Below are positions 27,794-38,060 of a stretch of DNA of 63,724 bases, one piece after another. The DNA is taken from contig JAJZEC010000012.1 in NCBI GenBank assembly GCA_021805825.1, positions 1-63,724 on the forward strand, in the 5' to 3' direction. The notes beneath the pieces are model-generated. The model did no database searches, was not told where the DNA came from, and worked only from the letters and a program-made list of their open reading frames with translations. Position 1 is the stretch's first letter. The number at the start of each line of letters is the position of its first letter. Origin of the DNA: Pseudomonadota bacterium. Its GTDB lineage: Bacteria > Pseudomonadota > Gammaproteobacteria > Burkholderiales > Burkholderiaceae_C. A program made the position numbers and the translations under genes.

Positions 27794-28450
27794 GTGCCCT
27801 CCGCAGCCAGCCAGTCACCGTCCGGGCCGCCGGAACATGCCGCGGCCAGCCGGGTGTTCTTCGCCGTCGAGCCCTCGCCGGCGCTGGTGCGCCGGCTGCA
27901 GGCGCACGCCGCGCGGTGGAACTGGGACGCCCAGGCCCGCCGGTCGCCGCCGCACAAGCTGCACCTGACCCTGGTGTTCGTGGCTGCCGCCGATCCCGAG
28001 CAGGTGCAGGCCTTGCTGCGCCTGGGCGCGCGGGTGGCGGCAACGCATCGCGGCTGCCGGCTGGTGCTGGATCGGGCTTCGGTGTGGCCGCAGGGCGGCA
28101 TCGCCCATCTCGCGCCCTCCGCGGTGCCGGACGCGCTGCGCGCGTTGCAGCAGGCCTTGCACGCCGGAGCCCGCGCGGCGGGCGCCCACCCGGACCAGCG
28201 CACGTGGCGCCCGCACCTGACCCTGGCCCGGCGCGCGCAGCCCGGGCAGGCGCCGCGTGAGGTCGCGCCGCTGGATTGGCAGGTGCGCAGCTTCTCCCTG
28301 CAGCGCTCTTTGCCCGGCGCCGCCCGCTATCAGACGCTGGGGCGCTGGGTGCTCGGCGGCAGCGGGACGGGAGCCGTCGGCACGAAAGGCTCGAGCGCGA
28401 AGCTGTGCACCGTGCCCAGCCCGCCGACTGCGGCCAGCGCGGCGCAATAG
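27794..28450 (+). CDS. thpR: RNA 2',3'-cyclic phosphodiesterase (2'-5' RNA ligase family)
   Basis: 218 aa from GTG 27794. The two HxTx motifs of the 2H phosphoesterase family are present as HLTLVFV (about residue 56) and HLTLARR (about residue 141), with RVFFAVEPSP at the start of the fold. The family hydrolyses RNA 2',3'-cyclic phosphates and can ligate 2'-5' ends. It is about 35 residues longer than usual: the extra C-terminal tail reads antisense through the end of the phosphopantetheinyl transferase gene, giving a 121-bp convergent overlap. Confidence 0.85.
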   Translation: MPSAASQSPSGPPEHAAASRVFFAVEPSPALVRRLQAHAARWNWDAQARRSPPHKLHLTLVFVAAADPEQVQALLRLGARVAATHRGCRLVLDRASVWPQGGIAHLAPSAVPDALRALQQALHAGARAAGAHPDQRTWRPHLTLARRAQPGQAPREVAPLDWQVRSFSLQRSLPGAARYQTLGRWVLGGSGTGAVGTKGSSAKLCTVPSPPTAASAAQ

Positions 28451-29103
28451 CCCGCCGGCGCGGGCAGGGGCATGAGCTCCAGCAGCTGATCGCCGACCTG
28501 CAGTTGCTGGCGCCGCGATTGCAGCCCCACATGCAGGCTGCGCGGTGGCAGGTTCAGCCCCAGACCGAGGGCCTTCAGGCAGGCTTCCTTGCGCGCCCAG
28601 CAGGCGACGAAGGGGGTTGCCTGCCGCCCCTCCGGGTAGGCCGCGAGCTGTTCGAGTTCCTCGGCGCACAACACCGCGGCGGCGAGCTCGGAACCCGGAA
28701 GATCCTCGCGCACGGCCTCGATGTCCACGCCGAGTTCGCCCGCGGTACCCAGCGCGACCAGCGCCATGTCCTTGCTGTGGCTGAGATTGAACTCGAGCCC
28801 GGCACCTTCGCCGAGCAACCGTGGCTTGCCCTGCGCCTGCGCGGCGAAACGCAGCCGCGAAGGGTCGCTGCCGAGATAGGAAGCCAGGATCGCGCGCAGC
28901 CCCAGATGCGCGCGCACATAGCGGCTGGCGTCCTCGGCATAGACGAAGCGCTGCGCGCGTTCGCGCTCGCCCTCGTCCAGGCAGTCCCGCGGCAGGGTCG
29001 CCGCCGCGCTCAGATCGATGCTCCACAGATGGACGTCACGACCCTGCGGCCAGACACGCGGCACCGGTGGTTGCGGAAGGTACATGGGTGTCGACAGAAT
29101 CAT
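28330..29103 (-). CDS. Sfp-type 4'-phosphopantetheinyl transferase
   Basis: 257 aa from ATG 29103 (ATG 29133 in frame would overlap the apt stop). Family motifs: FNLSHSKDMALVALG (about residue 106), GVDIEAVRED (about residue 123, Mg-binding Asp and Glu) and WARKEACLKALG (about residue 173). Sfp-type enzymes move phosphopantetheine from CoA to the serine of carrier domains. The window holds six such serines in three synthetases, two of them upstream and one 3 kb downstream, so this is the likely activator. It runs opposite to thpR and is probably co-transcribed with apt. Confidence 0.9.
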   Translation of the reverse strand: MILSTPMYLPQPPVPRVWPQGRDVHLWSIDLSAAATLPRDCLDEGERERAQRFVYAEDASRYVRAHLGLRAILASYLGSDPSRLRFAAQAQGKPRLLGEGAGLEFNLSHSKDMALVALGTAGELGVDIEAVREDLPGSELAAAVLCAEELEQLAAYPEGRQATPFVACWARKEACLKALGLGLNLPPRSLHVGLQSRRQQLQVGDQLLELMPLPAPAGYCAALAAVGGLGTVHSFALEPFVPTAPVPLPPSTQRPSV

Positions 29104-29119
29104 CGGGCCCGCGGCGCCG

Positions 29120-29668
29120 TCAATCGGCGGCATGGAAGGCCATCAGGCTGAACACGGGCAGCCCCTGGGTACGCAGCGCCGCGGCGCCGCCAAGATCGGG
29201 CAGGTCGACGATCGCCGCGCCTTCGACGACCTGCGCGCCGAGCTTGTGCAGCAGGCGGTACGCGGCCAGCATCGTGCCGCCGGTGGCGATCAGGTCGTCG
29301 ACCAGCAGCACGCGCTGCCCCGCGCGCAACGCGTCGGTATGCACCTCGACGGTGGCGCTGCCGTATTCCAGGCTGTAGCTCTCGGCCACGGTATCGAAGG
29401 GCAGCTTGCCCTGCTTGCGCACCGGGATGAACCCCACGCCGAGCTCGAAGGCCAGCACCGAGCCGAGGATGAAGCCCCGCGCGTCGATTCCGGCGACCAG
29501 ATCCGGACGCAGCGCGCCGTCCATGTAGCGCCAGACGAACTGGTCGACCAGCACCCGCATCGCCCGCGGGTCGAGCAGCAGCGGCGTGATGTCGCGAAAG
29601 CGCACCCCCGGCTGCGGCCAGTCGGCCACGGTGCGGATGCGCGCGCGCAGGTAGGCGGTGACGTCCAT
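29120..29668 (-). CDS. apt: Adenine phosphoribosyltransferase
   Basis: A 182-aa purine salvage enzyme converting adenine and PRPP to AMP. Seen: [14 protein letters not shown] near the N-terminus, [10 protein letters not shown] (about residue 61), VRKQGKLPF, and the PRPP-binding loop [14 protein letters not shown] (about residue 121). The ATG at 29668 gives the normal family length. It lies between a membrane-protein gene and the phosphopantetheinyl transferase gene on the same strand with only short gaps. Confidence 0.95.
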   Translation of the reverse strand: MDVTAYLRARIRTVADWPQPGVRFRDITPLLLDPRAMRVLVDQFVWRYMDGALRPDLVAGIDARGFILGSVLAFELGVGFIPVRKQGKLPFDTVAESYSLEYGSATVEVHTDALRAGQRVLLVDDLIATGGTMLAAYRLLHKLGAQVVEGAAIVDLPDLGGAAALRTQGLPVFSLMAFHAAD

Positions 29669-29676
29669 TGCCGGGC

Positions 29677-30492
29677 TCAGGCGTCGGCGCGCGCGCCGTC
29701 GAACACTTCGGCGTAGGAAGCGTAGGAGGCGCCGGACAGGACCGGCAGCAGGATCAGCAGTCCGAGACCCATCGGAATCATGGCCAGGATGGTCAGGGGA
29801 ATCAGCAGGATGGTGAACAGCAGCAGCGCACCCAGGTTGCCGTAGGCGGCGCGCAGCGACAGCTTGACGGCCGTCCACGCGTCGGCCCCGCCGAGCGACA
29901 CCAGGGTTCCGACGAACCAGAAGCCCACGCTGCACACCAGCAGTACCAGCAGCAACAGCAGCGCCGCGACCAGCAGCAGGCCGGCGCCGCCGGCGACCAG
30001 CTCCCCGGGCGAAGACTGCATCATATGGCCGATGGACTCCAGCCTCAGCAGCCCGATGCCGAACAGGCCGGCCAGCGCGGCTCCGAGGAGCACCAGCAAC
30101 GCGAAGGCCATGCCCAGCACGAGCAGCGAGGCCAGCAGCAACTGCCCGAAGCGCGCGCCCCACTGGCGCGACGACTCGCCGAGGGCGCCCTCGTTGTCGG
30201 CTTCGGCCGCCAGGCCCTGCGGGGTGATGTCCCGCGCGCGCTTCCAGCGCCTGCGCAGCACCGACGCGAACACGGCCCCCAGCGTGAACAGGGGCATCGA
30301 CAGCGCCTGCGCCACGACGGCGCCCAGCGGCAGCAGGTGCAGCAGCATGCTGCCGAGCAGCAGGGCCAGGGTCATGCCGACCCAGGCCCAGGGAGCGCGC
30401 AGGAAGCTGCTCCAGCCCTGGCCCCACCAGGCGAGGCCGCGGGCGGCGGGGACATGGGCGAACACGACGTCGCCGGAAGGAGCGTGGATCAT
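29677..30492 (-). CDS. BPSS1780-family membrane protein
   Basis: 271 aa. After an N-terminal soluble stretch ([17 protein letters not shown]), it has about six hydrophobic segments, including a long leucine run near residue 165, and a conserved end ([21 protein letters not shown]). This matches the BPSS1780 family of uncharacterised inner-membrane proteins common in Burkholderiales. It is eight bases upstream of apt on the same strand. The function is unknown. Confidence 0.8.
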   Translation of the reverse strand: MIHAPSGDVVFAHVPAARGLAWWGQGWSSFLRAPWAWVGMTLALLLGSMLLHLLPLGAVVAQALSMPLFTLGAVFASVLRRRWKRARDITPQGLAAEADNEGALGESSRQWGARFGQLLLASLLVLGMAFALLVLLGAALAGLFGIGLLRLESIGHMMQSSPGELVAGGAGLLLVAALLLLLVLLVCSVGFWFVGTLVSLGGADAWTAVKLSLRAAYGNLGALLLFTILLIPLTILAMIPMGLGLLILLPVLSGASYASYAEVFDGARADA

Positions 30493-30854
30493 CGCGGTGG
30501 ATCTCCCGTACAGAGTCAGCGCAGATTATCCTCGCGCCGCCGATAAGGAACCGTGGCATCGAGGAATCCGGCGATGCATGCACGGCAGGCCGGGCCTGGT
30601 CGGCAAAGGCTGGCAAGGTGCACCGGCATGCGCAACAACTTGCAAAAGAGGGCGCTACTTGCTGCGGAATCGCAGGGTTTGTGTCTAACATCCTCCGCAG
30701 TGCGCGTGTCAGCCTCGTACCTTCAAACCCTGCAAGCCCTATGGGGTCGGCGTTCAGAGGTTCCACGAAGCCGCGGGAAGAACGCCCGTCAGGAGCCATG
30801 CAGCGTCCGCGCCGCACTGCTGACCTCGTGCCTGATCGTGCAGACACTCCCGAC
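30493..30854. other. Divergent intergenic region
   Basis: This stretch lies between the membrane-protein gene (minus) and the second hydrolase gene (plus). An in-frame extension of the hydrolase from ATG 30798 is possible; AGGAG sits only two bases before that ATG. A minus-strand GATAAT about 35 bases before the membrane-protein ATG could be a -10 box, but no good -35 accompanies it. Nothing else is recognised. Confidence 0.4.
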
Positions 30855-31661
30855 ATGAACCCGACCCCCCTGCGCTTCCGGCGTGGATTGCGCGAGCTCT
30901 ATGCGCTGCTCACCATGCCCTCGACGGCCAAGCCGCCTTCGCATGGCGTCGTGTTCTGCAACCCGCTGGGGCAGGAGGCCATCCGCACGCACCGGATGTA
31001 CCGTGTGCTGGCCGATCGGCTCGCCGCGGCCGGTCTGGCCGTGTTGCGTTTCGACTACTACGGCACCGGCGACTCGGCCGGCAGCGACAGCGACGGCGAG
31101 CCCTCGGGCTGGGTCGAGGACAGCCTGGCCGCCTGCGAACTGCTGCAATCGCGCACTGGCTGCACGGCGCTGTCGTTGTTCGGCATGCGCCTGGGCGCCA
31201 ACCTGGCGCTGCGCGCCGCGACCCGCATGCCCACGCCCCCACGTGCGGTGCTGCTGTGGGATCCGATTGTCGACGGCAGGCGCTATCTGGAGCAATTGCG
31301 ACGGGCGCACGAATGCGCGCTGGCCACAGCCTACGGTGCGCGCTGGACGACCGAGCCCGCGTTGCGCGCCTTCCATGCTCCGGCCGGCCATTCCGAGGTG
31401 CTGGGCTTTGTGCTGAGCGTGGATCTCGAGCGCGGGCTGACAGGCATCCGCCTCGACGAGGAACTGGATCGGGCTGCGGCGCTGCTGCCCAGGCTGCATG
31501 TCTGGTGCGATCCCGCAGCGCTGCAGGGGTCATTCCCCACGCTGCGCATCCATCCCCCGGGGATCCCCATCGACTGGATGGCGGACGAAGCGCTCAACAC
31601 CCCGATCGCCCCGGTGGAAATCGTGCGTGGCGTCATCGACGCCCTGGAAGCCGCGCGTTGA
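30855..31661 (+). CDS. Alpha/beta hydrolase-fold protein resembling XrtA-associated hydrolase 2
   Basis: 268 aa. [12 protein letters not shown] at the N-terminus, [23 protein letters not shown] (about residues 31-53) and [13 protein letters not shown] are typical of the exosortase-A-system hydrolase 2 group (TIGR03101). The nucleophile elbow reads FGMRLGAN (about residue 104), with Arg where serine hydrolases have Ser, so classical esterase chemistry is doubtful. It precedes the third NRPS by 244 bases on the same strand. An in-frame start at 30798 is possible. Confidence 0.72.
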   Translation: MNPTPLRFRRGLRELYALLTMPSTAKPPSHGVVFCNPLGQEAIRTHRMYRVLADRLAAAGLAVLRFDYYGTGDSAGSDSDGEPSGWVEDSLAACELLQSRTGCTALSLFGMRLGANLALRAATRMPTPPRAVLLWDPIVDGRRYLEQLRRAHECALATAYGARWTTEPALRAFHAPAGHSEVLGFVLSVDLERGLTGIRLDEELDRAAALLPRLHVWCDPAALQGSFPTLRIHPPGIPIDWMADEALNTPIAPVEIVRGVIDALEAAR

Positions 31662-31905
31662 TGGCCGCACGGCCCGTCGCCTTCGGTGGCGACCGCGTCC
31701 TGCCGGGCACGCTCATTCGGCGCGCGCGAGGTGTGTTTGAGCCGTGCCGCAGAGCACGCTCCACAACACATCGACAAAAGCACTTGCAGTTTTCGTGAAA
31801 TTGTTCCGGGCCCCCGGTTTTGCCGGGCATGTCCTCCTGAGAGAATGCCTCGGCGCCCTGTACCAAAGGGATCCGAACCCCTTGCACGTGCCCTGACCCA
31901 TTGCC

Positions 31906-34900
31906 ATGCAGCCAGAACCACAGCCGGAATCGGATGAGGCCACCGACCCCGCGTGCATGCTCCCGGAAGCCACGCTGCAGGCTGCGCGCACCTACCCTAT
32001 CGAGCGCCCGCTGAGCGACTGGATTTCGGCGCGGGCCGCGGTTCATCCGGACGCGGTGGCCCTGCAGGCAGGCGCACGCACGATGAGCTATGCCCGTCTC
32101 GAACAGCTGTCGCAGGCGTGGGCAGCGCAGTTGCTCGAAGCCGGCGTCGGCCCGGATACGCTGGTCGCGGTGTGCATGCAGCGCGACTTCGCGCTGGTCG
32201 TCGCGGTGCTGGCCATCGCCAAGGCGGGAGGCGCCTTCCTGCTGCTCGACCCCCAACACCCTCAGCCCCGGCTGCGCGCCATCCTGGACGATGCGCGTCC
32301 TCTGGTGCTGCTCACCGAGGCGCCACTGCGTGCGCAACTGGAGGCGCTGCGGGCGGTGCAGCAAGTGTTCGTGATGCCCGTGGACGGCGAGGCGCCGACG
32401 CTTCCGCAGCGGCCGCGTGCAGCCCAACCCGCTGACCCATCGCACCTGGCCTATGTCGTCTACACCTCGGGGTCGACCGGGACGCCCAAGGGGGTTTTGA
32501 TCGAGCAACGTGGTCTGCGCAATCTGGTGCATTCGCTGCTGGAAATCCTCTCGGTGCGATCCGACGATGTCTTCCTGCTGAGCGGATCGGTAGCCTTCGA
32601 TGCCTCGCTGTGGCGCTTCTTCGTGCCCTTGATCGCGGGGGCGCGGCTGGTTCTGGGAGCGCCCGGCCTGCAGGCCGACATGCCGGCGCTGCTCGACACC
32701 ATCTGCCGCCAGCGCGTGAGCATCGCCGGCTTCGTTCCCAGCGTACTGCGTGCCCTGCTCGACCAGACCGACGCGGTCGAGCCGACCTGCCTGCGCCATA
32801 TCATTTGCGGCGGCGAGGTTCTGGACGCCGAGCTCGCGCGGCGCGTGCGCCAACGCTTTCCCGGAGCCGCGCTGAGCAACTCCTACGGCCCCAGCGAGGC
32901 CAGCATCGCGTGCAGCTGGCAGCATGTCGATGACGCCTTGCTCGAGACGCGAGAGCGCATCGTGCCCATTGGCGTGGCGATGCCCAACGTCGTCCTGTAT
33001 GTGTTGGATGAGGCGGGACGCCCGTCGCCCGCCGGCGTTCCCGGCGAACTCTACATCGGTGGCGCAGGAGTCGGGCGCGGCTACCTGCGGCGCGCCGAAC
33101 TCACGACCCTGCGCTTCCTGCCCGATCCCTTCCGGCCGGGCGAGCGCATGTACCGAAGCGGCGATTTCGTGCGCTGGAACGCCAGCGGCAAGCTGGAGTT
33201 CCTCGGGCGTGTCGACGAGCAGATCAAGCTGCGCGGCTTGCGCATCGAACTCGGCGAGATCGAGTCCGCCTTGCTGCTCTTGCCTGGCGTGCGCGAAGCC
33301 GCGGTCGTGCTGCGCAGCGACGCCGCACATATTCCCCGTCTGGTGGCCTACGTCGTGGCCACCGGCCTGCAGGCCGCCGGGCTGCGTCAAGCGCTGCGCG
33401 AGAATCTGCCCGAGTACATGGTGCCGCAGCAGTTCCAGCTGCTCGACGCGCTGCCGCACCTGCCCAGCGGGAAGATCGACCGGTCGTCCCTGGCGGCCCC
33501 GGACGAGACCCGGCAGCAGACCATGCCGGCCATGCCGCGTTCGCCGCTGGAGTCGGCGGTACTCGAGATCTGGCAACGCGTGCTGCGCCGACAGCAGATC
33601 GGTGTGCATGACGACTTCTTCAGCATGGGCGGGCACTCGCTGGTCGCCACCCAGGTCTTCTCCCAACTGCGCGCGGCGATGGGAGTCGATCTGCCGCTGC
33701 GTGCGTTGTTCGAGCACCGCACCATCGCGGAACTGGCGCAGCTGGTGGAGTCGTGCCTGGCACGACGGGCCGAGGGACCGGCGGCGCCCGCGCAGCCCAT
33801 CCCCCGCATCCCGCGTCAGGGCCCGCTGCCCGTGTCGTTCTCCCAGCGCCGCATGTGGCTGCTGCATCAGCTCGACCCCGAGGGCGCGGCCTACAACATT
33901 CGCATGTCGCTGCGCATGCGGGGGGCGCTGGATCGCCACGCCCTGCAAAGCGCGCTCGACGACCTGGTGCTCCGGCACGAGGTCTTCCGCACACGCTACG
34001 CCTTCGTGGGAGGCGAGCCGGTGGCCCACGTCGACGCCGAGGGCAGTGCGGCGTTGCAGGATCTGCTTGCGGGCGCCGGGCAAGATGCGCCGGCGGTGCC
34101 GGAAGACGCGGTCTTGCAGGCTGCGGCGCAGCGCGCGGCCGAGCCCTTCGATCTCGAGCGCGGGCCGGTGCATCGATTCCTGCTGGGACGCATCGCCGAG
34201 GACGACCACCTGCTGGTGGTGGTCATGCACCATATCGTCGCCGACGACTGGACTTTCGCGCTGCTGGCCACCGAGTTCAACACCCTGTACGAGGCCCATG
34301 CCCGGAACCGGCCGCCGCGGCTTGCGGCGCGGCCGATCGATTTCGCGGACTACGCGGCCTGGCAGCGGCGCCAGCTGTCGCGCGACGCGCTCGAGCCCTC
34401 GCTGCGCTACTGGATGCATCGCCTGTCCGGCCTGCGGCCCCTGGATCTGCCTACCGAGAAGGGCGCCGGGCGCCGCTCCGGCAGCACGGGCGGGCGGGTG
34501 CGTGTGCCTCTGTCGCAGGAATGGCTGCAAGCGATGCAGTCCTTCAGCGCAGGACTGGGGGTCACGCCCTTCATGACCCTCCTGGCGACTTTTGCATCCC
34601 TGCTCGGGCGCTGGTGCTCGCAGCGCGACGTATGCATCGCCTTCCCGGTTGCCGGGCGCAGCCGCATCGAGTCGGAGACCCTGGCGGGATCGCTGGTCAA
34701 TACCCTGTTGCTGCGCACGCAGGTCGATGCCGAACGCAACTTCCGCGACTTCCTGAGGGAGGAGATGCGCGAGACCGTCCTCGGCGCCTTCACCCACCAG
34801 GATCTGCCCTTCGATTATCTGGTCGAACACCTGCGCGCGGCCGGCGCCAAGGATCAGGACGTGCAGCCGCGGGTGCTGTTCAACGTGCTCAACAGCCCGC

Positions 34901-37011
34901 GATCACCGCTGCGCTTCGAAGGGCTGGAGGTCGAATACCAGGCGCTGGCCTGGTCCAGCACCCAGTTCGACCTGTCGCTGAGCGTGAGCACCGAGGCTCT
35001 GCCGGCGCTGGTCATCGATTACTCCACCGAACTGTTCGACAGCTCGAGCATCGAGGCGCTTGCGCAGTTGTATCTGGTCGGTACGCGGCGCGTGCTGTCG
35101 GATCCCCTGCGAAGCCTGCACTCCCTTTGGGAAGCGCCCGAGGCGCAGCTGCAGGCCATGGCCGGCTGGAATGCCACGGCGGCTCCCCTGGCCGCAACGC
35201 TGAACGTCGCCAGGTTCCTGCGCCAGCGGCCGGCTCAGGCCGGAGTCGCCCTCGCCGATGCGACGGGCTCCGAGCTGGATCATCGGCAGCTGTGGCGTGC
35301 CGTCGATCATCTGAGCGCGCTGCTGCGCGCGCAGGGAATCGGCCGCGGCCAGTTCGTCGGCCTGGGCATGCGGCGCGGCGTGGGCATGGTGGTCGCCCAG
35401 CTCGCGGTGCTGGAGTCCGGCGCCGCCTACCTGCCGCTGGATCCCGAGTTCCCGCAGGCACGCCTGCGGGCGATGATCGAAGACGCCTGTCCGACGCTGC
35501 TGCTGAGCGACGACGAACTGCAGGCGACATGGGCCGGGGTGCAGGTGCCCCTGCTCGTTCCCCCGGATCCCATGCTGGCCGCGACGCGCGGCGGGCTCGC
35601 GACGGCGGTCGAATCCGGGCTCGATGCGGGTGCCGACGACCCGGCCTATGTGATCTACACCTCCGGATCGACCGGAAGGCCCAAGGGCGTGCTGGTGCCC
35701 CACAGGGCCGTGGTGAACTTCCTGCAGTCGATGGCCCACGAGCCCGGCATGCGGCCCGACGATGTGCTGCTCGCGGTCACCACCCTGAGTTTCGATATCG
35801 CGGTGCTCGAGCTGCTGCTGGGCCTCTGCGCGGGTGCCAGGGTCTGCATCGCCTCGCGCGAGGAGGCCGCCGACGGCACGGCCCTGCAGGCGCGCCTGCG
35901 CGCCTGCAGGGCGACCATGATGCAGGCCACGCCGGCGACCTGGCAGATGCTGCTCGACGACGGGTGGCAGCCCCCGGAGGGCTTCAAGGTGCTGGTGGGC
36001 GGCGAGGCCTTGCGCCCTGAGCTCGCGCGGCGCCTGCAGGTGCTGGGCGCTGAAGTCTGGAACCTGTACGGCCCCACCGAGACCACCGTGTGGTCGACCT
36101 GCTGGAGGGTACGACCGGGTGCCGAGCGCATCAGCATCGGCTCGCCGATTGCCAACACCCAGGTGCATGTACTCGACGCCCATGGACGACCGTGCCCGAT
36201 CGGCTTCAGCGGCGAGATCCACATCGGCGGCGAGGGCGTGGCCCTCGGCTACCATCGGCGGCCCGAACTGGACGCCGAACGATTCCTGCCCGATCCCGAG
36301 GATCCCTCCGGACAGCGGCGCATGTACCGGACCGGAGACCGCGGACGCTGGCGGCATGACGGCCTGCTCGAGCACCAGGGCCGCCTCGATTTCCAGGTCA
36401 AGCTGCGCGGCTACCGCATCGAGACCGGGGACATCGAATCCTGCCTGCTCGCGCAACCCGGAGTCGCCGAGGCCGTGGTGGTGCTGCGCGAGGACACCCC
36501 GGGGGATGCGCGTCTGGTCGCCTACGTGCTGGCCGCGGCCGGGCTTGCCCCCACGCCTGAAGCATTGCGTGAGGCGCTGCGCGACAAGCTGCCCGCCTAC
36601 ATGATTCCCCAGCATCTGGAGGTGCTGGCATCGCTGCCTCGACTGCCCAACGGGAAGATCGACCGGCAGGCGCTCCCGGCTCCGCACGCGCCCTCCGAGC
36701 GGCACGGCGAGCAGCCGGAGGGGTCCATCGAAACCCTGCTGGCCGGGATCTGGAGCGAGATGCTCGGCGTACAGGACATCCGCCGCAGCGACAACTTCTT
36801 CGACCTCGGCGGCCATTCGCTGCTGGCCAACCGCGTGGTCGTCGCGCTGGAGGCGGCCACCGGGCAGCGCATCGCGCTGCGGAGGCTGATCGTCGAGAAC
36901 CTGGCCCAGCTGGCCGCGGGAATCCAACCCTTGCCGCGGCAGCCGCAGGCCGCGCCGACTCGCCGTGGGAGCTGGCTGCAGCGCCTGCGCCTTCATCTGG
37001 GCGGGCGCTGA
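31906..37011 (+). CDS. NRPS, A-PCP-C-A-PCP
   Basis: 1701 aa. Order with approximate positions: adenylation (YTSGSTGTPKG near 187, LPSGKIDR), carrier (GGHSLVATQ, Ser near 577), condensation (from about 640, HHIVADD near 775), second adenylation (YTSGSTGRPKG near 1252, WNLYGPTETTVWST, LPNGKIDR), terminal carrier (GGHSLLANR, Ser near 1637). It starts with an adenylation domain, as loading modules do, or could supply the missing adenylation partner of the C-PCP pair that ends the second synthetase. The condensation motif has Asp in place of the usual Gly after HHxxxD. There is no thioesterase; the protein ends with a short basic tail (SWLQRLRLHLGGR), like that of the second synthetase. The second adenylation domain resembles that of the 14165 gene. 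Confidence 0.93.
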   Translation: MQPEPQPESDEATDPACMLPEATLQAARTYPIERPLSDWISARAAVHPDAVALQAGARTMSYARLEQLSQAWAAQLLEAGVGPDTLVAVCMQRDFALVVAVLAIAKAGGAFLLLDPQHPQPRLRAILDDARPLVLLTEAPLRAQLEALRAVQQVFVMPVDGEAPTLPQRPRAAQPADPSHLAYVVYTSGSTGTPKGVLIEQRGLRNLVHSLLEILSVRSDDVFLLSGSVAFDASLWRFFVPLIAGARLVLGAPGLQADMPALLDTICRQRVSIAGFVPSVLRALLDQTDAVEPTCLRHIICGGEVLDAELARRVRQRFPGAALSNSYGPSEASIACSWQHVDDALLETRERIVPIGVAMPNVVLYVLDEAGRPSPAGVPGELYIGGAGVGRGYLRRAELTTLRFLPDPFRPGERMYRSGDFVRWNASGKLEFLGRVDEQIKLRGLRIELGEIESALLLLPGVREAAVVLRSDAAHIPRLVAYVVATGLQAAGLRQALRENLPEYMVPQQFQLLDALPHLPSGKIDRSSLAAPDETRQQTMPAMPRSPLESAVLEIWQRVLRRQQIGVHDDFFSMGGHSLVATQVFSQLRAAMGVDLPLRALFEHRTIAELAQLVESCLARRAEGPAAPAQPIPRIPRQGPLPVSFSQRRMWLLHQLDPEGAAYNIRMSLRMRGALDRHALQSALDDLVLRHEVFRTRYAFVGGEPVAHVDAEGSAALQDLLAGAGQDAPAVPEDAVLQAAAQRAAEPFDLERGPVHRFLLGRIAEDDHLLVVVMHHIVADDWTFALLATEFNTLYEAHARNRPPRLAARPIDFADYAAWQRRQLSRDALEPSLRYWMHRLSGLRPLDLPTEKGAGRRSGSTGGRVRVPLSQEWLQAMQSFSAGLGVTPFMTLLATFASLLGRWCSQRDVCIAFPVAGRSRIESETLAGSLVNTLLLRTQVDAERNFRDFLREEMRETVLGAFTHQDLPFDYLVEHLRAAGAKDQDVQPRVLFNVLNSPRSPLRFEGLEVEYQALAWSSTQFDLSLSVSTEALPALVIDYSTELFDSSSIEALAQLYLVGTRRVLSDPLRSLHSLWEAPEAQLQAMAGWNATAAPLAATLNVARFLRQRPAQAGVALADATGSELDHRQLWRAVDHLSALLRAQGIGRGQFVGLGMRRGVGMVVAQLAVLESGAAYLPLDPEFPQARLRAMIEDACPTLLLSDDELQATWAGVQVPLLVPPDPMLAATRGGLATAVESGLDAGADDPAYVIYTSGSTGRPKGVLVPHRAVVNFLQSMAHEPGMRPDDVLLAVTTLSFDIAVLELLLGLCAGARVCIASREEAADGTALQARLRACRATMMQATPATWQMLLDDGWQPPEGFKVLVGGEALRPELARRLQVLGAEVWNLYGPTETTVWSTCWRVRPGAERISIGSPIANTQVHVLDAHGRPCPIGFSGEIHIGGEGVALGYHRRPELDAERFLPDPEDPSGQRRMYRTGDRGRWRHDGLLEHQGRLDFQVKLRGYRIETGDIESCLLAQPGVAEAVVVLREDTPGDARLVAYVLAAAGLAPTPEALREALRDKLPAYMIPQHLEVLASLPRLPNGKIDRQALPAPHAPSERHGEQPEGSIETLLAGIWSEMLGVQDIRRSDNFFDLGGHSLLANRVVVALEAATGQRIALRRLIVENLAQLAAGIQPLPRQPQAAPTRRGSWLQRLRLHLGGR

Positions 37012-37163
37012 CCCACAACTGCGGGCGCGAAGCTTGCGGCGCCGCATTTATCATCGAAACCCTTCTTCTGCGCAATCCGCTGGGAAGGCCGTGTCGTCAC
37101 AGGGATTTCGCAGCCATGGGGCATGCTGTGGGCGCGAGCCTGCCTTTGCCGTGGGGTACATGC

Positions 37164-38060
37164 ATGAAGCCATCCGAGCCAGCCGTACAGAATGCCCTGA
37201 CTGTCGATGTCGAGGACTACTACCAGGTCTCGGCCCTGGCACCCTACGTCCCCCGCAGCGCGTGGGGGGGCATGCCCTCGCGGGTCGAGGCCAATGTCGA
37301 CCGCCTGTTGCAGATGTTCGAGGAACACGCGGCCAAGGCGACCTTCTTCACCCTGGGTTGCGTGGCCGAGCGACACCCGGAGATGGTGCGCCGCATCGTC
37401 GCGCAGGGGCATGAACTGGCCAGCCATGGCTTCGCGCACCTGCGCGCGACGGAGCAGAGTCCGGCCGAGTTCGCCGCGGACATCGGCAGGGCCCGCAAGC
37501 TGCTGGAAGACGTTTCCGGTGTCACGGTGAAGGGTTATCGCGCGCCGAGTTTTTCCATCGGCGCGAGCAATCTCTGGGCCTTCGACGCCATCCGCGAGCA
37601 GGGCTACACCTACAGTTCCAGCGTCTACCCGGTGCGCCACGATCACTACGGCATGCCCGACGCGCCCCGTTTCCCCTACGAGGCGGTACCGGGCCTGACC
37701 GAGATCCCGATGTCCACGGTACGCCTGGGAGGTCGTAACCTACCGGCAGGAGGCGGAGGCTTCTTCCGCCTGCTGCCCTATGCCGTCTCGCGCGCCGCCA
37801 TGCGGCGCATCAACCGCCATGACGCGCGGCCCGCGATGTTCTACATGCACCCGTGGGAGATCGACCCGGGACAGCCACGCATCGCCGGGGTCGACCCCAA
37901 GAGCCGCTTCCGACATTACGTCAACCTGCGGCACACCGAGCGCAAGCTCCGGCAATTGCTGCGGGATTTCCGCTGGAACCGCATCGACTGCGTGCTGCTG
38001 CAGCGATGGGCGGCCGACGCGGGTGCGATGATCCCGGCGCAACTGGCGCAGGAGCGATGA
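37164..38060 (+). CDS. XrtA-locus polysaccharide deacetylase (NodB fold)
   Basis: 298 aa. ALTVDVEDYYQV (about residue 11) with the catalytic-type Asp pair, ATFFTLGCVAERHPE (about residue 59), HELASHGFAH (about residue 84, the metal-binding H-x(3-4)-H site), GYRAPSFSIG and FYMHPWEIDP (about residue 230) match the PEP-CTERM-locus deacetylase family TIGR03006. It removes acetyl groups from N-acetylated sugars, here probably the exported glycan. The start is the second of two close ATGs. Its stop overlaps the next gene (ATGA), opening a four-gene plus-strand run. Confidence 0.85.
   Translation: MKPSEPAVQNALTVDVEDYYQVSALAPYVPRSAWGGMPSRVEANVDRLLQMFEEHAAKATFFTLGCVAERHPEMVRRIVAQGHELASHGFAHLRATEQSPAEFAADIGRARKLLEDVSGVTVKGYRAPSFSIGASNLWAFDAIREQGYTYSSSVYPVRHDHYGMPDAPRFPYEAVPGLTEIPMSTVRLGGRNLPAGGGGFFRLLPYAVSRAAMRRINRHDARPAMFYMHPWEIDPGQPRIAGVDPKSRFRHYVNLRHTERKLRQLLRDFRWNRIDCVLLQRWAADAGAMIPAQLAQER

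Noticed and set aside
31633-34830. 1065-codon minus-strand ORF opposite the third NRPS
   Set aside because: An antisense shadow of the adenylation and condensation domains; His/Gln/Arg-rich low-information translation.
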